Shown: in pieces, positions 42,728-51,987 of the stretch
Numbering within the stretch: position 1 is the first letter of the stretch
Layout of the letters: each line of letters opens with the position of its first letter
Assembly (NCBI RefSeq): GCF_000245815.1
Contig: NZ_JH601103.1
Location: 1,203,438 to 1,267,437 of the forward strand
Source of the DNA: Dolosigranulum pigrum ATCC 51524
GTDB lineage: Bacteria > Bacillota > Bacilli > Lactobacillales > Carnobacteriaceae_A
Length of the DNA stretch: 64,000 nt
Reading direction: 5' to 3'
The notes under the pieces: generated by a model
Database searches by the model: none
What the model was told of the DNA's origin: nothing
The model's input: only the letters and a program-made list of their open reading frames with translations
Made by a program: the position numbers and the translations under genes

Positions 42728-42973
42728 TTAATCTACAATAGTGAGACGTACACGTTTGGGACCATCGTAGCGAATGCTGTAGACAATCGCACGAATCGCC
42801 TTGGCAATACGTCCACCTTTACCAATAACTCGGCCGATATCATCAGGATGAACAGATAATAGGTATTCATGAAAATCATCGGTCTCTTTCAACTCTAAAT
42901 TGATGTCATCGGGTTGACTGACTAATGGCTCAATGATTGTATGAATTAACTGTCTCATCTCTTGATCAGTCAT
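42728..42973 (-). CDS. khpA: KH-domain RNA-binding protein KhpA
   Basis: 81-residue single type II KH domain: LRQLIHTIIEPLVSQPDDINL-like start, then YLLSVHPDDIGRVIGKGGRIAKAIRAIV with the GxxG-type GKGG loop. Partner of KhpB in small-RNA and cell-division control in Gram-positives. ATG 42973 (9 nt from AAAGG) is preferred over ATG 42982, which abuts the site. Between rpsP and rimM, its usual place. Confidence 0.93.
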   Translation of the reverse strand: MTDQEMRQLIHTIIEPLVSQPDDINLELKETDDFHEYLLSVHPDDIGRVIGKGGRIAKAIRAIVYSIRYDGPKRVRLTIVD

Positions 42974-42997
42974 CGCACTCATCCTTTATTTGTTAAA

Positions 42998-43270
42998 TTA
43001 GTTGTTTTTTTCGTTGTGGAATTTCTCCATAATCCCTTTACGAGAAAGTAACTTGTGAACTGAATCTGATGGTTGTGCACCATTGTGTAACCATTTAAGC
43101 GCTAATTCTTCATCAATTTTCAATGCTTCTTCGCCTTCTTCAGTCGGGTTGTATGTTCCGATTTGCTCAATCGCCCCTTTAGATACATGACGACGTGAGT
43201 CTGATACCATTAATCGGTAAAATGGACGTTTCTTAGCTCCCATACGTTTCATACGAATTCTTACTGCCAT
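42998..43270 (-). CDS. rpsP: 30S ribosomal protein S16
   Basis: 90 residues, standard: AVRIRMKRMGAKKRPFYRLMVSDSRRHVSKGAIEQIGTYNP. ATG 43270 is behind AAAGGAG; a short in-frame extension to 43279 is not used by the family. Directly under a near-consensus promoter. Confidence 0.97.
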   Translation of the reverse strand: MAVRIRMKRMGAKKRPFYRLMVSDSRRHVSKGAIEQIGTYNPTEEGEEALKIDEELALKWLHNGAQPSDSVHKLLSRKGIMEKFHNEKNN

Positions 43271-43322
43271 ATTATTCATCTCCTTTAAATTTTATTGAGT
43301 AACTGAATCACTCACAACAATT

Positions 43323-43351
43323 ATTCTATCATGGGATACATCACCTGTCAA
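43323..43351 (-). promoter_or_regulatory. Sigma-A promoter of rpsP-khpA
   Basis: -35 TTGACA (43346-43351), 17-nt spacer, -10 TAGAAT (43323-43328). One base from consensus in total; about 50 bp before rpsP. Confidence 0.88.
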
Positions 43352-43378
43352 GTGTTTTCTCTTTACAGTGTTTTTTCA

Positions 43379-43427
43379 AAAAAGCCCCTGTCATTAACGT
43401 TCCTGACGCTATTGCAGAGGCCTCTTG
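43379..43427 (-). terminator. Intrinsic terminator after ffh
   Basis: GCCTCTG/CAGGGGC outer stem with an inner GTCA/TGAC pairing, followed by TTTTTT on the minus strand. It closes the rnc-smc-ftsY-ylxM-ffh run. Confidence 0.8.
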
Positions 43428-43435
43428 TCTACTAT

Positions 43436-44974
43436 TTATTTTTTCTTTTTAATTTTTTTCTTCTTACGTTTTCGTTTTTGGCGCTTATCTTTGGAAATTA
43501 GAGAACTTCCTTGACCATTCATATCATCCATTCCTGGCATATTCTGTAATTCAGATAAATCAGGCATCTCTTGATCACTACCACCAAACCCAGGAAGTTT
43601 ATTTTTCATCTTATTCATCATCCCTTTGCCGGCACCTTTCATCATTTTGCCTAAACCGCCGGACATCTTGCCACTTGACATATCACCCATTAACTCTTTG
43701 GATTGTTTGAATTGTGTAATTAATTTATTCACATCAAGTAAGGTTCGGCCCGCACCATCAGCAATACGCTTACGTCGATTTTGAGAAAGGATATCTGGAT
43801 TTTTTCGTTCTTCCGGTGTCATGGAAAGCACGATTGCCTTCATTCGGTCAAGATCTTTCTCATCGACTTCGAACTGATCCATTCCCGGTAAGTTACTCAT
43901 CCCCGGAATCATTTTGATTAAGTCCTCTAGTGGTCCCATATTTCGCATCTGATCCATCTGTTCGATAAAATCATTGAAATCATAGGTTTGTTCGGCCATT
44001 TTTTGGGCAAGCTCTTCCGCTCGTTTGTCATCCATTTCTTGTTGAGCTCGCTCAACTAAGGTAAGGATATCTCCCATCCCGAGAATACGATTAGCCATAC
44101 GTTCAGGGTAGAACGGTTCTAACGCATCTAATTTTTCACCCGTTCCGGTAAATTTAATCGGTTTATTAGTCACTTTACTAATTGATAGCGCTGCTCCACC
44201 ACGCGTATCACCATCGAGTTTCGTCAAGATAACACTAGAAATATCAAGCTGTTTGTTGAATGTATCACTCACATTGACTGCATCTTGACCAGTCATCGCA
44301 TCAACAACTAAGAAAATCTCATGCGGATTTACTTCAGACTTAATATCAGATAGCTCTGTCATTAAAGCATCATCAATGTGCAGACGCCCTGCCGTATCGA
44401 TAATAACAACATTGCGATTTTCATCTTTAGCTTCTTGTACTCCACGGCGAGCAATTTCTACAGGGCTAACATCATCCCCCATACTGAAGACGGGAATATT
44501 TAACTCTTTACCAACTTGTTGCAATTGGTCAATTGCAGCGGGACGATAAATATCAGCCGCCACTAACATCGGTTTCATATTTTCATGTTTACGCAAGTAG
44601 TTACTTAACTTACCAGCTGTAGTGGTCTTCCCGGCCCCTTGCAATCCTACCATCATATAAACGGTTATTTCACCCGGTTCAGAAGCCGTAATAATATCTT
44701 GGCGCTCGCCTCCCATGAGTTCAGTTAATTCATCACTCACAATTTTAACAACTTGATGGCCACCTTCAACATTTTCCAACACTTCTGATCCAATTGCTTT
44801 TTCGCGGACAGATTTAATAAATTCACGGACAACTTTATAGTTAACATCTGCCTCCAAGAGAGCCAGACGAACTTCACGCATCGCCTCTTTTATATCTTGT
44901 TCTGTAATTTTACCTTTTTTCTTCAGCACCGAGAATGCATCTTGCAATCGATTCTGTAATCCTTCAAATGCCAT
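43436..44974 (-). CDS. ffh: Signal recognition particle protein Ffh
   Basis: SRP54 GTPase that binds signal peptides and 4.5S/6S-type RNA. N domain (1-85), G domain with GLQGAGKTTTAGKL, DTAGRLHID, TKLDGDTRGGAALS, and the Met-rich M domain (about 300-450, MSSGKMSGGLGKMMKGAGKGMMNKM). 512 residues; the end is a run of lysines and arginines (about 495-512, KDKRQKRKRKKKKIKKKK), more basic than usual. It follows ylxM by 18 bp. Confidence 0.97.
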   Translation of the reverse strand: MAFEGLQNRLQDAFSVLKKKGKITEQDIKEAMREVRLALLEADVNYKVVREFIKSVREKAIGSEVLENVEGGHQVVKIVSDELTELMGGERQDIITASEPGEITVYMMVGLQGAGKTTTAGKLSNYLRKHENMKPMLVAADIYRPAAIDQLQQVGKELNIPVFSMGDDVSPVEIARRGVQEAKDENRNVVIIDTAGRLHIDDALMTELSDIKSEVNPHEIFLVVDAMTGQDAVNVSDTFNKQLDISSVILTKLDGDTRGGAALSISKVTNKPIKFTGTGEKLDALEPFYPERMANRILGMGDILTLVERAQQEMDDKRAEELAQKMAEQTYDFNDFIEQMDQMRNMGPLEDLIKMIPGMSNLPGMDQFEVDEKDLDRMKAIVLSMTPEERKNPDILSQNRRKRIADGAGRTLLDVNKLITQFKQSKELMGDMSSGKMSGGLGKMMKGAGKGMMNKMKNKLPGFGGSDQEMPDLSELQNMPGMDDMNGQGSSLISKDKRQKRKRKKKKIKKKK

Positions 44975-44992
44975 TATATCACCTTTCTCCCA

Positions 44993-45319
44993 CTATTTAA
45001 GTGCTTGCACTAAGGCTTGTAATTCCTGATCTTGAGCATACTGCTCCTTTATATAAGCACTTAATTGATTTATCTTCAACTGGCGTTCTTTATGTTTTTT
45101 ATAGAGCTGCAGTGACTGTTCATAGTCAGTTAAGAGGGCTTCAGAACGCCGAATATTATCAAAGACAGCTTGCCGAGTAACACCCGTCTGCTCCGCTATT
45201 TCACCGAGTGAATAATCTTCCCGGTAATAATAATGTAAATAATCTTGTTGTTTATTGGTCAATAGCTCGCCATAAAAATCAAACAATAGATTCATCTTGA
45301 GTGTCTTCTCTAACTGCAT
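44993..45319 (-). CDS. ylxM: SRP-associated HTH protein YlxM
   Basis: 108 residues with a sigma-4-like HTH: LTNKQQDYLHYYYREDYSLGEIAEQTGVTRQAVFDNIRRSEALL. YlxM proteins bind SRP RNA or Ffh and tune SRP GTPase activity. Position between ftsY and ffh is the family's normal context. AAGGAG precedes ATG 45319. Confidence 0.93.
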   Translation of the reverse strand: MQLEKTLKMNLLFDFYGELLTNKQQDYLHYYYREDYSLGEIAEQTGVTRQAVFDNIRRSEALLTDYEQSLQLYKKHKERQLKINQLSAYIKEQYAQDQELQALVQALK

Positions 45320-45345
45320 ATGCGAGGCTCCTTCACTATTAGTTA

Positions 45346-46635
45346 CTAAACTGTCTGTTCTAAGAGATCACGGAATAAGCCATACGCAAACTTCTCTGTA
45401 TCAAATTTATGCAGATCTTCCATTGTCTCACCTAGGCCCACAAATTTGACTGGAATCCCAAGTTCTTTCCCAATCGCGAGTACAATACCACCTTTTGCGG
45501 TTCCATCCATTTTTGTGAGCACAATTCCAGTTACATCCGTTGTATCCTTGAATATTTTTGCCTGATTTAAGGCATTCTGACCCGTTGTTGCATCTAAGAC
45601 AAGCAGCGTCTCATGTGGCGCATCTGGCACTTCCCTTGAAACAACTCGCTTCATTTTTTCCAATTCATTCATCAAGTTTTTCTTATTCTGTAGACGACCA
45701 GCTGTATCAATCATTAACACATCGGCTCCATTTTTCTTTGCTTGTTCTAATCCATCATAGACTACAGCAGCAGGGTCGCCTCCTTGTTGACTTGAGATGA
45801 CTTCGGCGCCGACTCGCTCGCCCCAGACATGAAGTTGTTCAATCGCTCCTGCTCGGAAGGTGTCCCCAGCAGCAAGCATCACTTTTTTGCCTGCTTTAAT
45901 ATATTGGTGAGCCATTTTAGCGATTGTGGTCGTTTTACCTACACCATTGACACCAACAAATAATAAGACCGTTAGCCCGGTTGAATTCTCATTAAATTCA
46001 ACATAATCCGGATTGGTATCTCCATATAAATCAACCATCGTCCGCACTAAGACACGTTCAGCATCCTTCATACTACGGATATTCTCAACTTTGGCTTCAT
46101 AACGCATAACTTCAGAAATATACATAGTCGCTTCAAACCCAACATCCGATTCGATTAACAAATCTTCTAATTCTTCGAAAAATTCCTCGTCTTCATAGCG
46201 GAAGTTTGAGAATAATTCATTCAATCGACGTGTAAATGAGCGGCGTGACTTTTTCAAGCCTTCTTTATATTGCTCAGCCTCTGCTCGAGCTGATGCTTCC
46301 ACTTCGCTAAATGTTTGAGTCTTGCGTTGTGGTTCATCGGAAGTTTCTGCAGTGTTGGATTCTTCAGATGAATGAAGGCCTTCAACTTCTGGTTTATCAA
46401 CCTGTTTGACTGTTTCATCAGATGTAACAGCCACCTCATCTTCAAGTGATTTCACTTCTTCTTTTGAAAGTGGTTCTTCTACTTTTTCTTGATCAATCGT
46501 TTCTATCGTTTCAAGATCACTATCATCAGTGGCGTCATCCGATTCAGAAACTTCAGTAGGCGTATCCTGTTCTTCTGACTTTTTTTCTTGCTCTTCACTT
46601 GTAAATATACTCTTTATTTTATCAAATAGTCCCAT
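45346..46635 (-). CDS. ftsY: Signal recognition particle receptor FtsY
   Basis: SRP receptor GTPase, 429 residues. An acidic N-terminal A domain (about 10-110, many Glu/Asp/Ser) precedes the N domain and the G domain with GVNGVGKTTTIAKMA, DTAGRLQNKKNLMNEL and TKMDGTAKGGIVLAIGKE. It follows the HAD gene by 31 bp and precedes ylxM. Confidence 0.97.
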   Translation of the reverse strand: MGLFDKIKSIFTSEEQEKKSEEQDTPTEVSESDDATDDSDLETIETIDQEKVEEPLSKEEVKSLEDEVAVTSDETVKQVDKPEVEGLHSSEESNTAETSDEPQRKTQTFSEVEASARAEAEQYKEGLKKSRRSFTRRLNELFSNFRYEDEEFFEELEDLLIESDVGFEATMYISEVMRYEAKVENIRSMKDAERVLVRTMVDLYGDTNPDYVEFNENSTGLTVLLFVGVNGVGKTTTIAKMAHQYIKAGKKVMLAAGDTFRAGAIEQLHVWGERVGAEVISSQQGGDPAAVVYDGLEQAKKNGADVLMIDTAGRLQNKKNLMNELEKMKRVVSREVPDAPHETLLVLDATTGQNALNQAKIFKDTTDVTGIVLTKMDGTAKGGIVLAIGKELGIPVKFVGLGETMEDLHKFDTEKFAYGLFRDLLEQTV

Positions 46636-46666
46636 AATATCCCCTCTTCACTTGAATCTAGTCTTA

Positions 46667-47485
46667 TTATAACATATTAAGCGCCCATTGCTCAATGGCG
46701 TGAGCTACACCGCTTTCGTTATTCGACTTCGTGATACAGTCGGCTACATCTTTCATATAATCAGGGGCTTGTCCCATCACGACACCTTTACCGACTATTT
46801 CAATCATTGTTAAATCATTATCCATGTCACCAATACCCATCATTGCCTCGGGGACGATTCCTAACTGTTGGCCTAAGCGTTTCAGAGCAGCTCCTTTATT
46901 AACCGTCTTCGGCATAAACTCAAGTAAATTCGGGCGACTTTTGACAATAAAAAATTGTTCAAAATAGTGCTCGGGAATTTTCTTTAGAGCCTCTTCAATC
47001 TCTGCTTCTGGTCGTGCTATCACCATTTTATTTACCACTTGTTGACCGGTATAGTCATCAAACTGAAAGGGATGATGAGACAACCATTTATTAATTGTAT
47101 AATACAAGCATGGTCGATCATGATGATTTTGCAAGACTTTCACATCCTCCATACCGACTAAGCTTATCGGCATATCAAGTGTTTTTGATAAGTTGTATAG
47201 TGAAACAACATCATCCTGACTTAAGACAATATGCTGAATAATTTCCCCTGTATCAGTTGCCTGAATCAAGCCACCGTTATACGTAATGGCATAATCACCG
47301 GCATCAGTTAAATCACAAGCTTCCAATACATGACTGATTGCTTTCAGTGGACGACCGGTGCATAATACAACTTTTATTCCTGCCTGTTTTGCTCGTTTAA
47401 TAGCGTCCTTATTAGCGGTAGAGACTTGATTGTGATCATCCACCAGTGTGCCATCAATATCAATTCCAATAAGTTGTGTTTTCAT
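46667..47485 (-). CDS. Cof-type HAD-superfamily phosphatase
   Basis: 272 residues, C2-capped HAD phosphatase: DxD motif GIDIDGTLVDD, motif II VVLCTGRP, and the C-terminal GIGDMDNDLTMIE metal motif. Members such as YidA act on sugar phosphates or flavin-type substrates; the substrate here is unknown. ATG 47485 has AAGGAG 5 nt upstream, 25 bp after smc. Its place between smc and ftsY is common in lactic acid bacteria. Confidence 0.92.
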   Translation of the reverse strand: MKTQLIGIDIDGTLVDDHNQVSTANKDAIKRAKQAGIKVVLCTGRPLKAISHVLEACDLTDAGDYAITYNGGLIQATDTGEIIQHIVLSQDDVVSLYNLSKTLDMPISLVGMEDVKVLQNHHDRPCLYYTINKWLSHHPFQFDDYTGQQVVNKMVIARPEAEIEEALKKIPEHYFEQFFIVKSRPNLLEFMPKTVNKGAALKRLGQQLGIVPEAMMGIGDMDNDLTMIEIVGKGVVMGQAPDYMKDVADCITKSNNESGVAHAIEQWALNML

Positions 47486-47510
47486 ATAGACTCCTTTTAT
47501 CTTATTCGAT

Positions 47511-50500
47511 CTAAGATTGCGTCTCAAAATCTTCTTGTAAGTCAAGTGCTTCTTCCAACTGAATCGAGACCAACTTAGATACCCCACGCTCTTGCATCGT
47601 AATACCATATAAACTATCCGCTTGCTCCATTGTGCCTTTTCGGTGCGTAATCACAATAAACTGCGTATCCGTCTCAAAAGACTGTAAATACTTCCCAAAA
47701 CGGAAAACATTAGACTCATCTAAGGCAGCCTCTGCTTCGTCTAAAATACAAAATGGAATTGGATTGACATGAATGATCGCGAACAGTAGCGAAATAGCCG
47801 TCAATGCTCGCTCCCCACCTGAAAGCAAGCTTAAGGAAGTTAATTGCTTGCCGGGAGGTTGAGCAATAATTTCAACTCCGGTTTCTAGAAGATTATCTGG
47901 ATCAGTCAGTTCTAATTGCGCACGGCCTCCTTTAAATAGTTTCGGGAAAACGTAGGAGAACTGTTCTTTAATCTGGTCAAACATCTCTTTAAAGCGAATT
48001 TTCACTTCTTGATCCATTCGCTCCATGGTTTGTCTGAGTTGTGCTTTGGCATCAAGTAAATCTTGTTGTTGCCCACCTAAAAATTCTAAGCGTTCAGCTA
48101 ATTGTTGGTACTCTTCAATCGCATCAATATTCACGTGGCCTAAAGTGGCAATCGCTTGTTTTAATTGCTTCACCCGAGCACTTGCTTGGTCGAAGCTAAG
48201 TTCCAATTCAGGATGCAATCGAGCATCTTCATAACTAACTTGATATTCTTCGGCAAGATGAGCTAATTGATGATCAATATTCACATCTAACCGCGATAAT
48301 TTCACATCAATTTGGTTCTTTTGGCTCACTAACTTATCTACTGCTTCTTGCAAGTTATCAAGCTCTGTTTGCAAGTCATCTAAATTCATTTCATACGCAC
48401 TAATGGCTTGTTTCAAGTCTTTTTCTTGTGCTTGTTTTTCCTCTTTTTGTGCAAGTTGTTGCTGTAACTGTGTTTGCAATTGATCTTCAGAGAGTAGTTC
48501 TTCACCTGTTTCAAAGCGCTGAATCGCTTCTTTTAAGGCTTCTTCCTCTTCTTGACTAGATACTAATTGTTGGCGGAAGTTTTTTAAAGTTGCAGTGGTT
48601 GAAGCAACTTCTTCATTATGGCGACTTAGCTGTTCACGTAAAGTTTCCATTTCGGCCAACAATGTTTCTTGAATCTGTTCTGAATCATCCTGAGCTGATT
48701 TTAAAGCTGTTAATTCCTCATCTACACTTTCAACCTGCTCAGAAATTACTATTTGTTGCTGTTTTGTCTCAGTTAACGATTTTTTAAGCATTTCTGCTTC
48801 AGCTAATAATTCAGTTTGTTCGTAGTTTAACACTTTCACTTGTTTCCTTAGTCGATCAGTTGTATCCTGCAATAGTTTTACATCTTTGGCGACATCTTGC
48901 TCTTTATACCGCTTCTGTTCACCGATTTCTTTGATTTTTTCTGTCTTTTCATTCAATTTTTGGTGTTCTTGTTTAAGAGATTGATCCCCAGAAGTTTTAT
49001 CGGCCAATTTTTCTTCCAATACGTTTTGGCGCTCGCGCAAGTCTTCTAACTCTTTTTTCTGAGTAAAGATATGCGAATTATTGGACTTACTACCTCCACC
49101 AGTCATTGATCCACCAGCATTCATCATGTTTCCATCAAGGCTGACCACACGATAACGGTAATTAACAGCTTTTGCAATCTTGTTTGCTGACTTCAAGTCT
49201 GCTGCAATTAGCGTATTACCTAACAAGTTTTCAATAATTTGACTGACCTGTTTCTCATAGTCAATTAAGTCCGATCCAACCCCAACAAAACCAGCCACTG
49301 CTTCTGCCGATTGTAAGGCATTGTGGTTGATGTGGCGCGGTTTAATCGTTGTCAATGGTAGAAACGTAGCACGACCTGATTGTGCTCGCTTCAGGAAGTT
49401 AATCGCTTCGCGTCCATCTTTTTCTTGCTCGACCACAATAAATTGACTACTTGAGCCGAGCGAAGTATCAATGGCTGTCAGGTACTGCTCTGGAATTTGA
49501 ATCAAATCCGCTACGGTTCCCACCACACCTGATAATTGCCGCCGATTCTTCATTACCGCTTTAACTCCAGCAAAGTACCCAGCATAGTGTTCTGTCATTT
49601 GGGCTAGACTTTCGCGCTTAGCTTTCACTTGTTCTAACTCACGCTGATTTTTTTCGATTGCATCAGCTTGCTCAGCTAATTTGGCTTCTTTTTGAGTAAT
49701 GGAAGCTTTAAGTTGTTTAAATTCCTGCAATAATTCATCTAGTTCAACTTGAATCTCAGCTAATTCGGCTTCTTTACGAGCTAACTTTTCTTCAGTACTG
49801 GTTAGCTCTTTTACAGCTTCTTGGTGCTCATTTTTATTTTTTTGAACTTGCCGAGTCACCTTCTCCACACTTGATTCAAGTGTCTTTACATCATTATTTA
49901 AGGTGGCTTTCTCTTGCATTAGATCAACATATTCATAGCGAAGTTCTTCGATACGATCGTCAGCCCCATCTTTTAAGTACGTCAATCGTTCTTTTGCTTG
50001 ATGAAGTTGCTCTGTTATTTGGTTAGCTTCTGACTGAGCGTACCTTTTTTGGGCCTGCACCGTTTCGATTTTTTCTCTGAGCATTTGTTGCTGGGCCTCT
50101 GCTTTGGCTATACTTGCTTGTTTTTCATTAAGAAAGGCTTCTTTATGCTTAGTTTTCTCTTCCAACAACGCTAAATCAGATTCTGTTCGCTCTACTGCTT
50201 GGACAATTTCCAAAATATCAGAGTGTGCTACTTCGCGCTGGGCTTTTAATTCTTTCAGATTTTCTTTTAACGCTAATTGTTGTTGCTGCACCTGCTCACT
50301 CTGAGTACGTTTCTGTTCCAAACCGGATTCAATTTGCTTCATATCTTCGTTAGCTGCTTCTAGTTCTTCTTTGTACCGATTGATCTTCATCACAGTGAGT
50401 CCCGTATCAACTTCGATGAGCTGCTCTCGTTTTTCTAAGTAGATTTCTGCTCGTTTCGCTTGTTCCTCAAGCGGTTCCGCTTGTGCTTTTAACTCATATA

Positions 50501-51083
50501 AGATATCTTCTACTCGGTCCAAGTTATCTTGCGCTTTATCTAACTTTTTCTCTGCTTCTTGTTTTTGTACTTTGTATTTAAAAACTCCCGCTGCTTCTTC
50601 AAAAATAGCACGCCGATCTTCTGGTTTTGAATTAAAAATAGATTCAACTTGGCCTTGCGAAATAACGGAGAATGATTCCTTCCCTAACCCAGAATCCATA
50701 AATAATTCAACAACATCTTTTAGACGACAGTTCTGTTTATTTATAAAATAATCAGACGTACCATCTCGTCCTAATCGCCTAGAAATACTGACTTCATCAG
50801 CTTCAATGGATAAAAATCCCGTTGAATTATCCAATGTTAACGTTACTTCCGCTTGGTTCATCGCCTTGCGCTCATTGGTTCCCGAAAAAATAACATCATT
50901 CATGCGTCCACCACGCAAGCTCTTAGCCGACTGCTCACCCATCACCCAGCGAATTGCTTCAATAACATTAGACTTGCCGCTACCGTTCGGGCCTACAACA
51001 GCCGTCACTCCTGCACCAAACTGAATGGTTGTCGGATCAGCGAAGGACTTGAAGCCTTTAATTTTTAATGTTTTTAGTTGCAT
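47511..51083 (-). CDS. smc: Chromosome segregation protein SMC
   Basis: Condensin ATPase, 1190 residues. N-terminal Walker A GPNGSGKSNVIEAIRWVMGEQSAKSLRG, long coiled coils (about 165-510 and 665-1010), a hinge (about 515-660, with YFAGVKAVMKNRR and SLDGNMMNAGGSMTGGG), signature LSLLSGGERALTAISLLFAI and Walker B FCILDEAEAALDE. It follows rnc by 34 bp; the rnc-smc-ftsY order is conserved in Firmicutes. Confidence 0.98.
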   Translation of the reverse strand: MQLKTLKIKGFKSFADPTTIQFGAGVTAVVGPNGSGKSNVIEAIRWVMGEQSAKSLRGGRMNDVIFSGTNERKAMNQAEVTLTLDNSTGFLSIEADEVSISRRLGRDGTSDYFINKQNCRLKDVVELFMDSGLGKESFSVISQGQVESIFNSKPEDRRAIFEEAAGVFKYKVQKQEAEKKLDKAQDNLDRVEDILYELKAQAEPLEEQAKRAEIYLEKREQLIEVDTGLTVMKINRYKEELEAANEDMKQIESGLEQKRTQSEQVQQQQLALKENLKELKAQREVAHSDILEIVQAVERTESDLALLEEKTKHKEAFLNEKQASIAKAEAQQQMLREKIETVQAQKRYAQSEANQITEQLHQAKERLTYLKDGADDRIEELRYEYVDLMQEKATLNNDVKTLESSVEKVTRQVQKNKNEHQEAVKELTSTEEKLARKEAELAEIQVELDELLQEFKQLKASITQKEAKLAEQADAIEKNQRELEQVKAKRESLAQMTEHYAGYFAGVKAVMKNRRQLSGVVGTVADLIQIPEQYLTAIDTSLGSSSQFIVVEQEKDGREAINFLKRAQSGRATFLPLTTIKPRHINHNALQSAEAVAGFVGVGSDLIDYEKQVSQIIENLLGNTLIAADLKSANKIAKAVNYRYRVVSLDGNMMNAGGSMTGGGSKSNNSHIFTQKKELEDLRERQNVLEEKLADKTSGDQSLKQEHQKLNEKTEKIKEIGEQKRYKEQDVAKDVKLLQDTTDRLRKQVKVLNYEQTELLAEAEMLKKSLTETKQQQIVISEQVESVDEELTALKSAQDDSEQIQETLLAEMETLREQLSRHNEEVASTTATLKNFRQQLVSSQEEEEALKEAIQRFETGEELLSEDQLQTQLQQQLAQKEEKQAQEKDLKQAISAYEMNLDDLQTELDNLQEAVDKLVSQKNQIDVKLSRLDVNIDHQLAHLAEEYQVSYEDARLHPELELSFDQASARVKQLKQAIATLGHVNIDAIEEYQQLAERLEFLGGQQQDLLDAKAQLRQTMERMDQEVKIRFKEMFDQIKEQFSYVFPKLFKGGRAQLELTDPDNLLETGVEIIAQPPGKQLTSLSLLSGGERALTAISLLFAIIHVNPIPFCILDEAEAALDESNVFRFGKYLQSFETDTQFIVITHRKGTMEQADSLYGITMQERGVSKLVSIQLEEALDLQEDFETQS

Positions 51084-51117
51084 TAATTAGCCACCTCCTT
51101 TCGGTTATTTGTTTCAA

Positions 51118-51816
51118 TTAAGATGAGAGCGCTTCTAATGCTTGTTTAGCTGCTTTTTGTTCTGCCAACTTCTTCGACTTACCCATACCGACTCCGTGAT
51201 AATCACCTTCAATCGACACTTCTACCGTAAATTCACGGTCATGATCCGGCCCTGATGTCTCTAAGACTGTATATTCAATATTAACAACACCACTCTGTTG
51301 CATAAATTCCTGCAGCGCCGTCTTATAATCTGTATCATAGGAAAAACTATTTTGCTCAACTTTAGAAAACATCACCTGGCGTAAGAAACGTCGAACGCTC
51401 TCGACTCCTTGATCTTGATAAATTGCGCCAACAAAAGCTTCAAACACATCACAAAGCAAGGCTGGCCGTTGACGACCGCCCATTTTCTCTTCTCCTTTAC
51501 CTAAACGAATAAACTGAGCTAATTGACATTCAGTCGCTAATTCGGCCAAGCTCTCTGCTCGAACAATCGAAGCTCGCAAGCGTGTTAACTGCCCTTCCGG
51601 TAATTCCTTAAATTGATTAAACAGATAATCTGACACAAATAATTCAATGACCGCATCCCCTAAAAATTCAAGACGCTCCAAATTTTTAATCGGTTCATCA
51701 ACTAAATGACGATGATCATTGGCATACGAAGCGTGCGTAAAGGCTTCTATCAAAATCCGATCATCGTTAAATACTATATTAAAGTTATCTTTTATATGTT
51801 GTTTTAATGCATTCAT
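51118..51816 (-). CDS. rnc: Ribonuclease III
   Basis: Double-strand-specific RNase for rRNA maturation. 232 residues: FTHASYAND, catalytic signature NLERLEFLGDAVIELF, DVFEAFVGAIYQD, and a C-terminal dsRBD (about 155-230, DYKTALQEFMQQSG ... GKSKKLAEQKAAKQALEAL). TAGGAGG precedes ATG 51816. First gene of the rnc-smc operon. Confidence 0.98.
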   Translation of the reverse strand: MNALKQHIKDNFNIVFNDDRILIEAFTHASYANDHRHLVDEPIKNLERLEFLGDAVIELFVSDYLFNQFKELPEGQLTRLRASIVRAESLAELATECQLAQFIRLGKGEEKMGGRQRPALLCDVFEAFVGAIYQDQGVESVRRFLRQVMFSKVEQNSFSYDTDYKTALQEFMQQSGVVNIEYTVLETSGPDHDREFTVEVSIEGDYHGVGMGKSKKLAEQKAAKQALEALSS

Positions 51817-51847
51817 TATCTTCCCATCCTCCTAACATGCACCGCCT

Positions 51848-51853
51848 ATTATA
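51848..51853 (-). promoter_or_regulatory. -10 element upstream of rnc
   Basis: TATAAT at 51848-51853, about 30 bp before rnc. The -35 is weak (T/A-rich). Confidence 0.45.
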
Positions 51854-51948
51854 CCCCAAATTCTCTGAAAAATAAAATAATCACCCGCTCATTTAATAAG
51901 AGATTACTTTAACACGAGTCTTCTAAACTATTTTCACTCGATATATGC

Positions 51949-51954
51949 TATAAT
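51949..51954 (+). promoter_or_regulatory. Extended -10 promoter of the hemolysin-III-like gene
   Basis: TGC-TATAAT, hexamer 51949-51954. Predicted transcription start is about 51961, which bears on the start codon choice of the next gene. Confidence 0.6.
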
Positions 51955-51987
51955 AAGGAAAACGCAATGAATGGAGTCGATAAATGT

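Noticed and set aside
43321..43435. Possible small RNA between rpsP and ffh
   Set aside because: The region is explained by the rpsP promoter and the ffh terminator.
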